A stretch of 64,000 bases of DNA from Promethearchaeota archaeon (GTDB taxonomy: Archaea > Asgardarchaeota > Lokiarchaeia > Sigyniarchaeales > SOKP01), in the NCBI GenBank assembly GCA_013375475.1, contig JABXKD010000002.1:1-64000 (forward strand). Reading direction: 5' to 3'. The notes beneath the pieces are model-generated. The model did not search any database and was not told the origin of the DNA. It saw nothing but the letters and a program-made list of their open reading frames with translations. Position numbers and translations under genes: made by a program. Below, piece after piece: positions 50,656 through 60,381 of this stretch. Within the stretch, counting starts at the first letter, position 1, and every line of letters begins with the position of its first letter.

Positions 50656-50777
50656 AAGAGTATTATTATAATTATTAATTTTCAGCGAAATTAATTTTTA
50701 TCGTTATGATATTTTAGAAAAAATTGAAATATCCTTTAAGCTCTAAACTCAAAACCTATACCAATTATTGAAAAATA

Positions 50778-50881
50778 CGGGCCATGTGGGAATTTCGCAT
50801 CAATTCTAAACGATTGAGTGTATCGAACCCACGACCTTCAGGTTAAAAGCCTGCTGCGCTACCTGCCTGCGCTAATGGCCC
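50778..50881 (-). tRNA. tRNA-Lys(TTT), containing a 30-nt intron in the T-loop
   Basis: Acceptor GGGCCAT/ATGGCCC, D-arm GCGC/GCGC, anticodon loop CTTTTAA, T-stem GTGGG/CCCAC interrupted by 37 nt instead of 7. Confidence 0.93.
50792..50821 (-). other. tRNA intron (30 nt, position 59/60) with canonical BHB motif
   Basis: Outer helix GUGGG/CCCAC, 3-nt bulge AUU, 4-bp helix UUCG/CGAA, 3-nt bulge AUA, inner helix CA(C)UCAAU/AUUGAUG; excision restores a 7-nt T-loop UUCGAUU. Confidence 0.88.
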
Positions 50882-51029
50882 TTACTAAAAAATTTTATTA
50901 AGATCAAATGTTTTTTTCTGTGAAAATGATACTTAAGTAAAATTGTAATAGATCAAATCTAGAATAATTTATAACTTTTTCTGTGATTATGTATGTTCTA
51001 CATACATAGAGTGATTTCCTTGAATCAAA

Positions 51030-52046
51030 TTATCTGAAATGTTCATATCCTTGATTTTTTAGTTCAATCCTTTTACCTTCTTTTAAATAATAGATTTTTT
51101 CCTCAGGAATAACTTTTCCAACTTTAAATAATTTCCCACCTTTAGAAGAAACTAACTTTTGAGCGACTTCAAAGTTTTTTCTATCAATTGTAAAAAGATG
51201 AATAAATTCTTCTCCCGCGCTAAAGACTAATTTTTCAAGCGAAATTGGGAAATCTTTGGAATATCGTAAAGCGTCTGGATGGATTAAACTTTCATCGAAT
51301 TCGATTTCAAAACCCAAATCAGATATTGACAACATTAAATCTTTCAAAGATTTCGATAAGCCATCTGAAGAATCAATACTACCCGTAGCTAATTCGTTGT
51401 CGGCCAGAATAATTCCCTCTATTCCTATTTCGTTTGGTTCTAACACACTTTTTATTGCTCTCTCATATTCAGAAAAATCTTCTAATCGCCCTTTCTTGTT
51501 TAAAATTATATCAAACCCTACACCTGTTAAACCAAATTTATTGTTTATTGTTACTATATTACCTGGTTTTACACCTTTTCGGTAAATTATTTTATTAGGC
51601 TTCTTAAAACCAAAAACTGTTGGATTAATGATAAGATCATGTGTAGAATTAATATCTCCACCAATGTAATTTAAATTCCATGCTTTAGAGTAATCAACGA
51701 TGCCCTCCATTAACCTAGTAAAATCTAGGACTTTTAATTCTTCCGGGAGCCCTAAAGAAACAATAATCCCTTCAGGTTTTACACCCTTAACGACGAGATC
51801 ACTAATATTCATGAGAACAGATTTTCGTCCCATCTGATAAAAATTCATTTGGATAGGGGCGTCCGTTGTGGCATTAAACATATCCGAGTTAAGAACTAAA
51901 TCTTCCATATCTTTCCTAGTTTCAATTTTAAAAAAAAAGGAATCGTCTCTAACTAATTCTTTACCCGTCTTTTTTAGAATTATATCTTCTATTATGTGGA
52001 TTAGTTTTACTTCTCCGATTGCACTAACGATATCGTTTTCATTCAT
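51030..52046 (-). CDS. thiL: thiamine-monophosphate kinase
   Basis: DDSFFFKIE...NATTDAPIQMNFYQMGRKSVLMNISDLVVKGVKPEGIIVSLGLPEEL...NYIGGDINSTHDL...GSIDSSDGLSKSLKDLM. Confidence 0.9.
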   Translation of the reverse strand: MNENDIVSAIGEVKLIHIIEDIILKKTGKELVRDDSFFFKIETRKDMEDLVLNSDMFNATTDAPIQMNFYQMGRKSVLMNISDLVVKGVKPEGIIVSLGLPEELKVLDFTRLMEGIVDYSKAWNLNYIGGDINSTHDLIINPTVFGFKKPNKIIYRKGVKPGNIVTINNKFGLTGVGFDIILNKKGRLEDFSEYERAIKSVLEPNEIGIEGIILADNELATGSIDSSDGLSKSLKDLMLSISDLGFEIEFDESLIHPDALRYSKDFPISLEKLVFSAGEEFIHLFTIDRKNFEVAQKLVSSKGGKLFKVGKVIPEEKIYYLKEGKRIELKNQGYEHFR

Positions 52047-52097
52047 TAGAAAATTTTATAATTTTTTAAAATTTATATTTATAATATTCATTTACTA

Positions 52098-52191
52098 GCC
52101 TTTGTGGCTTAGTCGTAGAGCAACTGATTCGTAAAATTAATTGATTCGAATCATCAGTAGATCGGGGGTTCAACTCCCCCCAAAGGCTCCA
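52098..52191 (+). tRNA. tRNA-Thr(CGT) with 19-nt intron; 3' CCA encoded
   Basis: Acceptor GCCTTTG/CAAAGGC, anticodon stem ACTGA/TCAGT, loop TTCGTA|A, T-arm GGGGG TTCAACT CCCCC, discriminator T followed by CCA. Confidence 0.93.
52134..52152 (+). other. tRNA-Thr intron (19 nt, canonical 37/38) with BHB motif
   Basis: Outer ACTGA/TCAGT, bulge TCA, 4-bp TTCG/CGAA, bulge TAA, inner AAT/ATT; excision gives loop TTCGTAA. Confidence 0.9.
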
Positions 52192-52192
52192 T

Positions 52193-53209
52193 TTATATAT
52201 CTTGCGTTTCTATATACCTTTTAATAATTTGTAGAGCAAGCATTTTGAAAGCGTCATTTATGTTCTCTCCCGTCTTAGCAGATGTTTCAATATATATTAA
52301 CTGTAATTTCTCTGCTAGTGATTCCCCCTCTTTGCTTGAAACAACTCTATCTTCTGTTAAATCTATCTTATTCCCTACCAATATAAGTGCGATATTAGGA
52401 GAACTTTTTTTAATCTCGATATACCAATTTTTATCTATACTTTCAAAACTAACTCGATTAGTTACGTCATAGACCAAAATTCCTGCTTCTGCATTTGCTA
52501 AATATGACTGTCTTACCAGTTTGAACTGAGCTTGACCTGCCAAATCCCAAATTACAAACCTAACAGTGCTATCGAGCTCTTCAAAAGAACATTCCTTTTT
52601 CATTATTGAAGTCCCTATTGTAGATTTATAGTCTTTAGCAAAAACATTCTCTACATATCGATGTACCATACTTGTTTTACCAACAGCTCCGTCTCCTCCA
52701 AGAATTAATTTAAAAGCGTATTCCTTAGATTTAATTTTAACTTTTTGAACTTTATCTACTTTTCGCTGGATTTGGTTCCCACCGGGTTCTGAAATTAATT
52801 TAGGAATAACAGGGCTCACAGTTCTTCCATCCATTATACGCGCAATCTTCTCAGCTGCTAAATACGCGTAAGGGAAAACCGCGTCTACTCCTGATAAAGA
52901 ATTTAAAACTGTAACTAGAACAGCTTCTGGTCCAGATTCACAGAATATGAATCTATATTCTTCAGTATCAAATGTACCCGTTCCAAACGATCCTGAACTA
53001 AATTCTTCCGTGATTCTAGTTAATACCGGTTCAACTAAAGCACTTACACCCCCAATGATTTCTTCATCAAGCGATTTTTCTGAAGCCCCTACTAAAGAAT
53101 CCATGATCAAACCGTCTCTATTTACAACAAGCACTGCAACTAAATCTTCACCCAAGCTCTGTTTATACCATTGGAGTAAAGCCATCAACTTTTTTGTATC
53201 AACCGACAT
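52193..53209 (-). CDS. fusion protein: N-terminal roadblock (MglB-like) domain plus C-terminal Rab/Ras-like GTPase
   Basis: N-terminal 'EDLVAVLVVNRDGLIMDSLVGASEKSLDEEIIGGVSALVEPVLTRITEEFSSGSFGTGTFDTEEYRFIFCESGPEAVLVTVLNSL'; GTPase GDGAVGKTS, WDLAGQAQF, GNKIDL, ETSAKTGEN. Confidence 0.93.
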   Translation of the reverse strand: MSVDTKKLMALLQWYKQSLGEDLVAVLVVNRDGLIMDSLVGASEKSLDEEIIGGVSALVEPVLTRITEEFSSGSFGTGTFDTEEYRFIFCESGPEAVLVTVLNSLSGVDAVFPYAYLAAEKIARIMDGRTVSPVIPKLISEPGGNQIQRKVDKVQKVKIKSKEYAFKLILGGDGAVGKTSMVHRYVENVFAKDYKSTIGTSIMKKECSFEELDSTVRFVIWDLAGQAQFKLVRQSYLANAEAGILVYDVTNRVSFESIDKNWYIEIKKSSPNIALILVGNKIDLTEDRVVSSKEGESLAEKLQLIYIETSAKTGENINDAFKMLALQIIKRYIETQDI

Positions 53210-53472
53210 TCCTTCTCATCTTCGTTTTTCTTGTTAAATCAAAATCTAAACAAACCAATTATATAATTATTTAAAACTTATGAATAAAAATTTTGTTAAA
53301 TAAATACCATTATGAAACTCGCAAATATCTTCTAATAAAGTCAGTGTCTACTCCTTTCACTATTTTCTAATCAAAGAAAATAAAAAAAAAATTTTTTAAT
53401 GGTTCTATTCTTTAATGCTATTAAGTTCAAGAAAATTGATAAAAAACTATCCGCTTTTTATTTAGAATTTTT

Positions 53473-53557
53473 GCAGGAGTTGCCAAGCCTGGTCAACGGT
53501 GCTAGACCGAGGCTCTAGTCTCATAGGAGTTCGAGGGTTCGAATCCCTCCTCCTGCA
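53473..53557 (+). tRNA. tRNA-Leu(GAG)
   Basis: Acceptor GCAGGAG/CTCCTGC, class II variable arm TCTCATAGGAG, anticodon stem CTAGA/TCTAG, loop CCGAGGC, T-arm GAGGG TTCGAAT CCCTC, discriminator A. Confidence 0.92.
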
Positions 53558-53634
53558 TTTTTTATTTTGTCTGTAATTTGCTTTAAGACTAAATAGTATC
53601 AGAGATATAAAAAATAAAACAATATATTAAAAAG

Positions 53635-54861
53635 TTGACATGTATTGAGAAAGTTATGAACACTATTTTAAGCTTAAATATAAATCAAATTGATACCTCA
53701 ATAAATCACGTTAAGGCTTTGGCTTTTTCTCGTTCACCTTCTTCCACGGGAGAAACTAAAGCAGCTTTGTATATCAAAAGTGAGATGAATAACGAGAATA
53801 TAAAATGTAATATGGACTATTTCGCCTTTACTGGAGCTAAAAGGATATTTATGAGGCTTACTTATATTATTTTATTTACTTATCTGATAGTATTTCGTTT
53901 GTTATTAGTTATTGTTGCTTATTTTGCAGTCAAATATGTTTTTCCACGCCTGCGAAATTACTCGTTAGTAGGAAGGGAGGAATCAAAAAATGTAGTTGCA
54001 AAAATTAAATCAGTTAAAAAACAGAAGAAAAAACCAGTTATAATATTAAGCGCCCATTACGATACTTTTTCCGCAAACTTTCCGTATGGCATACAAAAAG
54101 TTTTCTTTTTTTTCTTCAGAATTATTATTATTCCCTATGTCATATTCGCCATACTTATCGCAAACATCGCTTTTTTCCTTAATAGTACAGAAGAGACAAC
54201 TCAATTGATGGTTACTTTTACGCTAATTGAATTTGCTATGACAACAATCATCTTTTTACTTATATACGATAATAACCGTTCTAAGGGGTCTATTGATAAC
54301 GCTAGTGGAGTTGCCATTTTAATTGAACTGGCAAAATTAATTAAAAGGAATCCCCTTGAAAATTACGATGTAATAATATTATGGAGTAGCGCTGAAGAAT
54401 GGGGTTTAAAAGGATCGAAAGCTTATTGTAAGAGTAACCGCGCTTACTTAAGAAAAAAGTATGATTTAAATAGTTCTTTCAATATAAATGTAGATATGGT
54501 GGGATCTTATATAGGACTTGAAACAAAAAGTTCATTGCATTTAAGACGTCGGAAAGCTCCGTTTGACTTAAATAAAAAACTTGAAGAAACCGCAAATGAA
54601 TTGAATATTCCAATAACTGTGTATGATAGAGTTTTAGGATCTAAAGCAGATCACAAAAGTTTCCGATCTTTAGCTAGAAGAACTAAATCATCATTTCAAG
54701 TGGCATACTTTCATTCCGCAAATGATTCTAAATTCATTCATTCCTTTAAAGATACTCCCGATAAATGCAACCCTGAAAATTTGAACGGTTGTATAGAAAT
54801 CTGTTATACATCAATAAGATCCATTGATTCATTATATTCTTCTTCAAAAGAAGTTAGATAA
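53635..54861 (+). CDS. M28-family metallopeptidase with internal TM segments
   Basis: ILSAHYDTFSANFP, SIDNASGVAILIELAKLI, WSSAEEWGLKGSKAY, NVDMVG, GSKADHKSF; TM helices between motifs. Confidence 0.85.
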   Translation: MTCIEKVMNTILSLNINQIDTSINHVKALAFSRSPSSTGETKAALYIKSEMNNENIKCNMDYFAFTGAKRIFMRLTYIILFTYLIVFRLLLVIVAYFAVKYVFPRLRNYSLVGREESKNVVAKIKSVKKQKKKPVIILSAHYDTFSANFPYGIQKVFFFFFRIIIIPYVIFAILIANIAFFLNSTEETTQLMVTFTLIEFAMTTIIFLLIYDNNRSKGSIDNASGVAILIELAKLIKRNPLENYDVIILWSSAEEWGLKGSKAYCKSNRAYLRKKYDLNSSFNINVDMVGSYIGLETKSSLHLRRRKAPFDLNKKLEETANELNIPITVYDRVLGSKADHKSFRSLARRTKSSFQVAYFHSANDSKFIHSFKDTPDKCNPENLNGCIEICYTSIRSIDSLYSSSKEVR

Positions 54862-57800
54862 TTTCTGTTGCTTTATCTTAGGATTATTAGTAAGACTTTC
54901 GACATATTCTTCTGTTAATTCCATTCTTTGAATTGTATATTCATCTAAATTAAAAGATTTGCATAGTTTCAAAGCTTTAGGGATATATTTTCCGATACCT
55001 CCTCGATTGACTGTCAAAATTACTTTATTACCACATTTTGGACACTTTCCCGCATTTGAAAGTGGTGGACGTGAGAATTTTTCATTACATTTTACACATC
55101 TAAAAGTCTGCATAGCAAATTTTCTTAAATTTCCTAAGATATCAGGGTTGAAATGAGTAGATAAAATCTTTTCAGCAACCTTTTTCTCGTTCACAGCTTT
55201 AATAATTTTTGCAAGGTGCAATTGAGCGTCGATTTTTTCTTCCATTGTAATATAAGTTTTATATGCTGTAGTAATAGGACCTTCGTTAATATTTTTGGTA
55301 GGGATGTTAAAACCAAGATTTATGTATTGATCGATCGTTCCTAATCGTTTTTTTACTAAATTCATTTTATCTTCTATTTCTATGGGCATAACATAGTTCA
55401 GAGTTGCCTCATAAAACTCTAACGGGTATTTATAAAGAGTATCTATATTATGAGCTTCGCTATCTATTTCGTTTGGATCTAATACAGAAGATATTACGAG
55501 GGTAGCGTCCATTCTTCCACCGATTTTACTTGGTAAATAATATCTAGAGAAATTTAGTAGAGGATCTAAAAGAAGCATTACACCATCTTCATCTCCGTCG
55601 CAATTTCTGCGTTTTGCTGCGTGCCAAAATGGATGTGCATATATAGATCTCGCGTGGGTAAAACCAATTATTCTTCCTACAATTCCAGCACTGGTGTGAG
55701 GTGCTAGGCCTACGACTAGATGACCTACAAGATCTTCTCTCGTTCTAACTTGGTAAAACTTATCCATTTTATAAAAATGCTCAAGTTCGTCGTCAATAAA
55801 TTTAGCTACCCTCACGAAATAGTCAGCGCAATCATCTGACAATAGGACATCTTGCACTTGAAGTTCTAGTATCTGATCAGGATTGGTTAAAATGTTATTT
55901 TTAAAATCTTTTTCATATCCTAATTCTATTAATCTTTTTACTGGTGTCTTGATTTCTTTCGGTTTGAAATGAGTTAATGGGATATCAGTAGCATCATAAC
56001 GGATTTCAGCAGTTTTATAGACCATTAATCCATTTTTAGCTCTCAATATTCCCTTAACTATTGGTTCTGGAACTTTAAATTTATTAGTTAAACCAAGAAT
56101 CCCCTTAAATTTACTTGGCAAAGCTAGATTTAGCGAACTTGACATAGATTGTGTATAATTTTTTATGTTAAAGGAAGCTTCTTTAGAAAAATTAAGCAAT
56201 CCCCCGCACTGGTGACATTTTTCTTCGTTTTTAGGATAATATTTATTGCATTTAAGACATATCTTTTGAAATTCTGTATGCGTTCCACAATTAGGACATA
56301 AGTTAAAAGGAGTAATGGTGTCACATTTAGGACATTTCTTTCTACAAATGTCAATTTTTACTTTTTCAAGTTCTACCGCTTTCTCTACTAATCTTGTATT
56401 TCCCACCTTGTCACTAAGTGGAAATAAACTCTGAACGCCTTTCATGCTTTTTCTTTCGGATTTCTCAGGTCGGCCCATTCGAGTTCCCATGAAGATTGGA
56501 GCTTTATTCCTAATTTCTACAGGAGAAAACGCAGAAAAAAGTGTAAAGACATCATCATCTTTAGTTAGATCATGATCTTTTTTATTTTTCAAATCAAATA
56601 TAACTACAAAAATTTCTGTTGTAGGAACATCTAATAATATTTTAGCATCATTAATCGTATGAGAAACAAATGCTTTTTCTAAAATATCCTTAAGTTCTTT
56701 AGTATTTTTTAAACTGATTCTGTTGCTATTCTCGTTATAATTGGAAATCAAAGCTTTTCTTAGAATTAATAATTCTTCCCCTGAGATATTTCCCCAAAAG
56801 TCAATATATTTTGGATGAAGGGGTATATTGTATTTTTTCGCTATATCTAAAGCTTCTATTGTAGAAGGAATATTATTAAAGGGATCTTTTATATATTTAA
56901 CCAGCTCTGCGCTAGGATTTTGTAGACTATGTATCGCTTCCTCTAATTCTAGAGCCCACCATTCTTCTACGTAGCCCGAAGGAACTAATTTATGATTATT
57001 TTCAGAAAATTCACCAAATCCAAAAAGAATATCGCCCAAAAATAGAATTTTTTCTATGTTCTGAAAACATTCTTTTGCCATTTTCATATTTGAAATTTGC
57101 ATTACAGCCCCATTTTTCAACTTTACAATAGGGGGTTCTATTGAACTAACCGGACAGATACTAGCGCTTTTTCCTGGTCTTTCAATTCTTAATTGCGTTC
57201 CAATCGCAATAAAATCATCTAATAACGTCATTGTTATAGGGTTCATACCTGCCGCAGCTAATCCAGTGTTTCGGGATCTTCCATATCGAATTCTATGCCC
57301 ACCAATTTCAGAAGGGTGACTAAATACAGGTCTACCTGCGATAACATCAGAAACATATTTTGAATTAGGAGGAATAACAACCTTACTGTTTTTATCCATG
57401 GTATCAATATTAACTTTCTTTTCACCTTTCTGTGAGATGTCTTTTAATTTCGCTAACCAATCCCAGCCTTCCAAGTTCATGCTTTTTGCAATTTTTAAAA
57501 GTTTTGGAGCTTTGAGAAGAATACCGTCGTTTAGGACTAAGCAAGCACCTCCCCTTATCTTATTTGTTTCGATTCTCGGAAGTTTCCTAAAAGCTGAAAC
57601 TTCTTCATCTTCGGTGGAATCTCCGTTTATTTCCACGGGTAAATGCTCAACAGCAAATCTTATCTCATCATTAGAGGAAGGATATTGTAAATGTACTCGT
57701 CTGTCGTAAAGTTTTACTTCTTCTACGTACCTCCCGATTTCACCTTCAGTTGCTTCATACTTTGGTATATTTGACTTTTTCCTAACATAATCCGCTATTA

Positions 57801-58290
57801 ACACACATAAAGCGGCCGTCGTCCCTCCTGCAGCTCTAATAGGTCCCGCAAAATACAATGACAGATATTTATTGTGGTGGCGATCCTCTCGTATTAAAAT
57901 TTTGGAAATGCCTTCAAGTGGAGCGCTAACAACACCCATCGTTTTTATGGCAAGCCCAACTCGTATTGCTCTCTCAACTCTCTCTTCAAGGGAGTCAATA
58001 TTTCCAATTTTCTGTCCAAGTATGTCAGAAACTACTTGAAATACTATTTCATCTTCAGATTTACCTAAATTTTTTAACCTTCTTATTAATTTAGCTACTC
58101 CTAAAGGGCCCACGAGTTTTTCAACCCTTCCCGCCAAATCTTTAGCTTGAGGAGATTCTACGAAGATTTCAGGATCCAATCCTTTTTGCCGAGCATTTTC
58201 AGCAATTTCGTAACACTCATCTACATCTTTTTGCAAGTTAGAAAAATATTCCTCTGTTTCTTTGCTCATTTCTACCATAATACAGCTCAC
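54844..58290 (-). CDS. polC: DNA polymerase II (family D) large subunit DP2
   Basis: YLSLYFAGPIRAAGGTTAALCVLIADYVRKK; GSRNTGLAAAGMNPITM-type motif; HPFWHAAKRRNCDGDEDGVMLLLDPLLNFSRYYLPSKIGGRMDATLVIS; C-terminal zinc fingers. Confidence 0.97.
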   Translation of the reverse strand: MSCIMVEMSKETEEYFSNLQKDVDECYEIAENARQKGLDPEIFVESPQAKDLAGRVEKLVGPLGVAKLIRRLKNLGKSEDEIVFQVVSDILGQKIGNIDSLEERVERAIRVGLAIKTMGVVSAPLEGISKILIREDRHHNKYLSLYFAGPIRAAGGTTAALCVLIADYVRKKSNIPKYEATEGEIGRYVEEVKLYDRRVHLQYPSSNDEIRFAVEHLPVEINGDSTEDEEVSAFRKLPRIETNKIRGGACLVLNDGILLKAPKLLKIAKSMNLEGWDWLAKLKDISQKGEKKVNIDTMDKNSKVVIPPNSKYVSDVIAGRPVFSHPSEIGGHRIRYGRSRNTGLAAAGMNPITMTLLDDFIAIGTQLRIERPGKSASICPVSSIEPPIVKLKNGAVMQISNMKMAKECFQNIEKILFLGDILFGFGEFSENNHKLVPSGYVEEWWALELEEAIHSLQNPSAELVKYIKDPFNNIPSTIEALDIAKKYNIPLHPKYIDFWGNISGEELLILRKALISNYNENSNRISLKNTKELKDILEKAFVSHTINDAKILLDVPTTEIFVVIFDLKNKKDHDLTKDDDVFTLFSAFSPVEIRNKAPIFMGTRMGRPEKSERKSMKGVQSLFPLSDKVGNTRLVEKAVELEKVKIDICRKKCPKCDTITPFNLCPNCGTHTEFQKICLKCNKYYPKNEEKCHQCGGLLNFSKEASFNIKNYTQSMSSSLNLALPSKFKGILGLTNKFKVPEPIVKGILRAKNGLMVYKTAEIRYDATDIPLTHFKPKEIKTPVKRLIELGYEKDFKNNILTNPDQILELQVQDVLLSDDCADYFVRVAKFIDDELEHFYKMDKFYQVRTREDLVGHLVVGLAPHTSAGIVGRIIGFTHARSIYAHPFWHAAKRRNCDGDEDGVMLLLDPLLNFSRYYLPSKIGGRMDATLVISSVLDPNEIDSEAHNIDTLYKYPLEFYEATLNYVMPIEIEDKMNLVKKRLGTIDQYINLGFNIPTKNINEGPITTAYKTYITMEEKIDAQLHLAKIIKAVNEKKVAEKILSTHFNPDILGNLRKFAMQTFRCVKCNEKFSRPPLSNAGKCPKCGNKVILTVNRGGIGKYIPKALKLCKSFNLDEYTIQRMELTEEYVESLTNNPKIKQQKLSNFF

Positions 58291-58546
58291 TTTATCGTTA
58301 CTAAAATACAGTCTATACAGAAAACTAGATACATAAAATTAAATTCTTACTTCGAAAATAAAATATTTTATTAATAGGTTAGTTGAACAGTATTATAAGA
58401 ACTTGGGGAGATTTACAGTTTATAATGAAAGTATGAGAATTGATACACCCTCCTAATACTTAAAAAAATTTGTTTGTTCTTTAATAATAAACAATTTAAT
58501 TGTATCATTTCATAAATATAATAATTCTATTCTGGATAAGAGTGAT

Positions 58547-60310
58547 TTGAAGACCAAGATATCTGAGCAGAAACATGTAATTCTAAAAAAATTAGTTAAT
58601 TCTGGTATTAACATTAGCCCCAAAATGTTAGAGTGTGTGTTAAATCTCGACAATCCGATGAAAAATGTAAACATCCTTATTAAGGAAACTAGCTTTATTC
58701 CTTCATTTAAAAGCCATTTAACGGAAACCGTTGTTAATGAAATATCAAATGAAGAATTACAAAAAGCTTTAAAGCGAGCGTTAACTAAACATCTTTCTCT
58801 GCCTTTGAAAGAAGAAGCTCAAAATAAAATCAATGTTAGCCAAAATGAATCAATTGCAGAAAATTTCAAACAAGAATTTGCTCCAATGAAATTGGGACAA
58901 ATTGTCAATCCTTCCCTACCTGAAAAAATAAAGCATGCTATTCCTAAATCCTCGCCAGTAATAAAAAAACCATCGGAAAAAAAAAAAAAAAAAAATCACG
59001 AATCGACGGTATCAGCTTTTGCGTTTAAGCCTGTTGCAAAGGATTATGATTTTCAAATTGAGATTTTAAGTGATCCTACCGGAAGATTATATACAAACGG
59101 GGGATATGATGATTTTTACGAATTAACACTCGATAAATACAATAAACTCAGAAATCTCATGAGAAAAAGACCCGAAGCAAGCGCAGCAACGAATATTAAT
59201 AATATTTTTAGATTATCAAATAGTGCTGAAATCTCTACAGTAGGTTTAGTAGAAAATGTGCATCAAACAAAAAAAGGGAATTTTTTACTAACTTTAGAGG
59301 ATTTAACTGGAAAAATTAGCGTTTTAATTCAAAATAACTCTGATAATTTGGAATACATCAACATTATTGAGAGAACTTTTAACGATCAAATGCTTTTTGT
59401 CAAGGGTTCATATAACCCTGGTGAAGATGGAAGAAAAGGGATAATTTTTGCCAATTATATTACAAAAATCGATATTCCAACTGATTTTGAACCAAATTTA
59501 TCTCCTGATCCTTTGTCTATTGCATTAATCTCTGACACCCACATCGGTAGTAAAGAATTTGAGGAATATTTATTTAAAAGGTTTCTAACATTTTTGAACG
59601 GGAAGAGTAGTAATAAGATCTTAAGAGATAATGCTGCAAAAATAAAATATCTCGTCATTAATGGTGATTTAATTGATGGTATAGGTATTTATCCAAACCA
59701 AAAAGAAGATTTAATCATATCAGACATATTTAAACAGTTCAAAAAAGCTTCAGAACTATTATCAGAAATTCCCGATTACATTAAGGTGTTTTATGTATCT
59801 GGCAACCACGAACCCGTTAGAAACGCAATACCCCGACCAGCGGTACCCAAAAAATATTGTGAAGAATTAACAAATTTAGGAATTAAATGTTTGGGTAATC
59901 CTTCTCTTATCAAAACACACAATGTTAATACACTGATATACCATGGAGAAAGTATGCATGACATAAATAGATTAATTCATGATTTAGATATTAACAAACC
60001 TATTGAGACCATGAAAGAATTTCTTATTTGTAGACACCTTGCTCCAGTTTTTGGTGAAAAGACACAAATAGCTCCTATAAATAACGATCTACTTGTGTTA
60101 GATAAGATTCCAGATATTCTTCATACCGGACATATTCACATTAATGGAATGGGAAAATATCGGAACGTGACACTAGTTAATTCTGGATGTTTTCAAGCTC
60201 AAACTGATTTTATGAGAAGTTTTGGAATAATCCCTACTCCGGGTATTGTACCGATAATAGAACTTGACTCATTGAACTATTTCCAGTTAGACTTTAAGAA
60301 AATCGATTAA
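58547..60310 (+). CDS. polB: DNA polymerase II (family D) small subunit DP1
   Basis: OB domain then calcineurin-like motifs SDTHIGS, NGDLIDGIGIYPNQ, VSGNHEPVRNAIPRPAVP, HTGHIHINGMG; likely TTG start. Confidence 0.96.
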   Translation: MKTKISEQKHVILKKLVNSGINISPKMLECVLNLDNPMKNVNILIKETSFIPSFKSHLTETVVNEISNEELQKALKRALTKHLSLPLKEEAQNKINVSQNESIAENFKQEFAPMKLGQIVNPSLPEKIKHAIPKSSPVIKKPSEKKKKKNHESTVSAFAFKPVAKDYDFQIEILSDPTGRLYTNGGYDDFYELTLDKYNKLRNLMRKRPEASAATNINNIFRLSNSAEISTVGLVENVHQTKKGNFLLTLEDLTGKISVLIQNNSDNLEYINIIERTFNDQMLFVKGSYNPGEDGRKGIIFANYITKIDIPTDFEPNLSPDPLSIALISDTHIGSKEFEEYLFKRFLTFLNGKSSNKILRDNAAKIKYLVINGDLIDGIGIYPNQKEDLIISDIFKQFKKASELLSEIPDYIKVFYVSGNHEPVRNAIPRPAVPKKYCEELTNLGIKCLGNPSLIKTHNVNTLIYHGESMHDINRLIHDLDINKPIETMKEFLICRHLAPVFGEKTQIAPINNDLLVLDKIPDILHTGHIHINGMGKYRNVTLVNSGCFQAQTDFMRSFGIIPTPGIVPIIELDSLNYFQLDFKKID

Positions 60311-60381
60311 ATTTATCAAATTAACTAAATAATAGGTGTATTTAAATAAATTTCTCAATCCCGCGCAATAATAATTCTGAA

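Noticed and set aside
56163-56354. 63-aa minus ORF in DP2
   Set aside because: Alternate frame across the DP2 zinc-finger region; the main frame is clearly functional.
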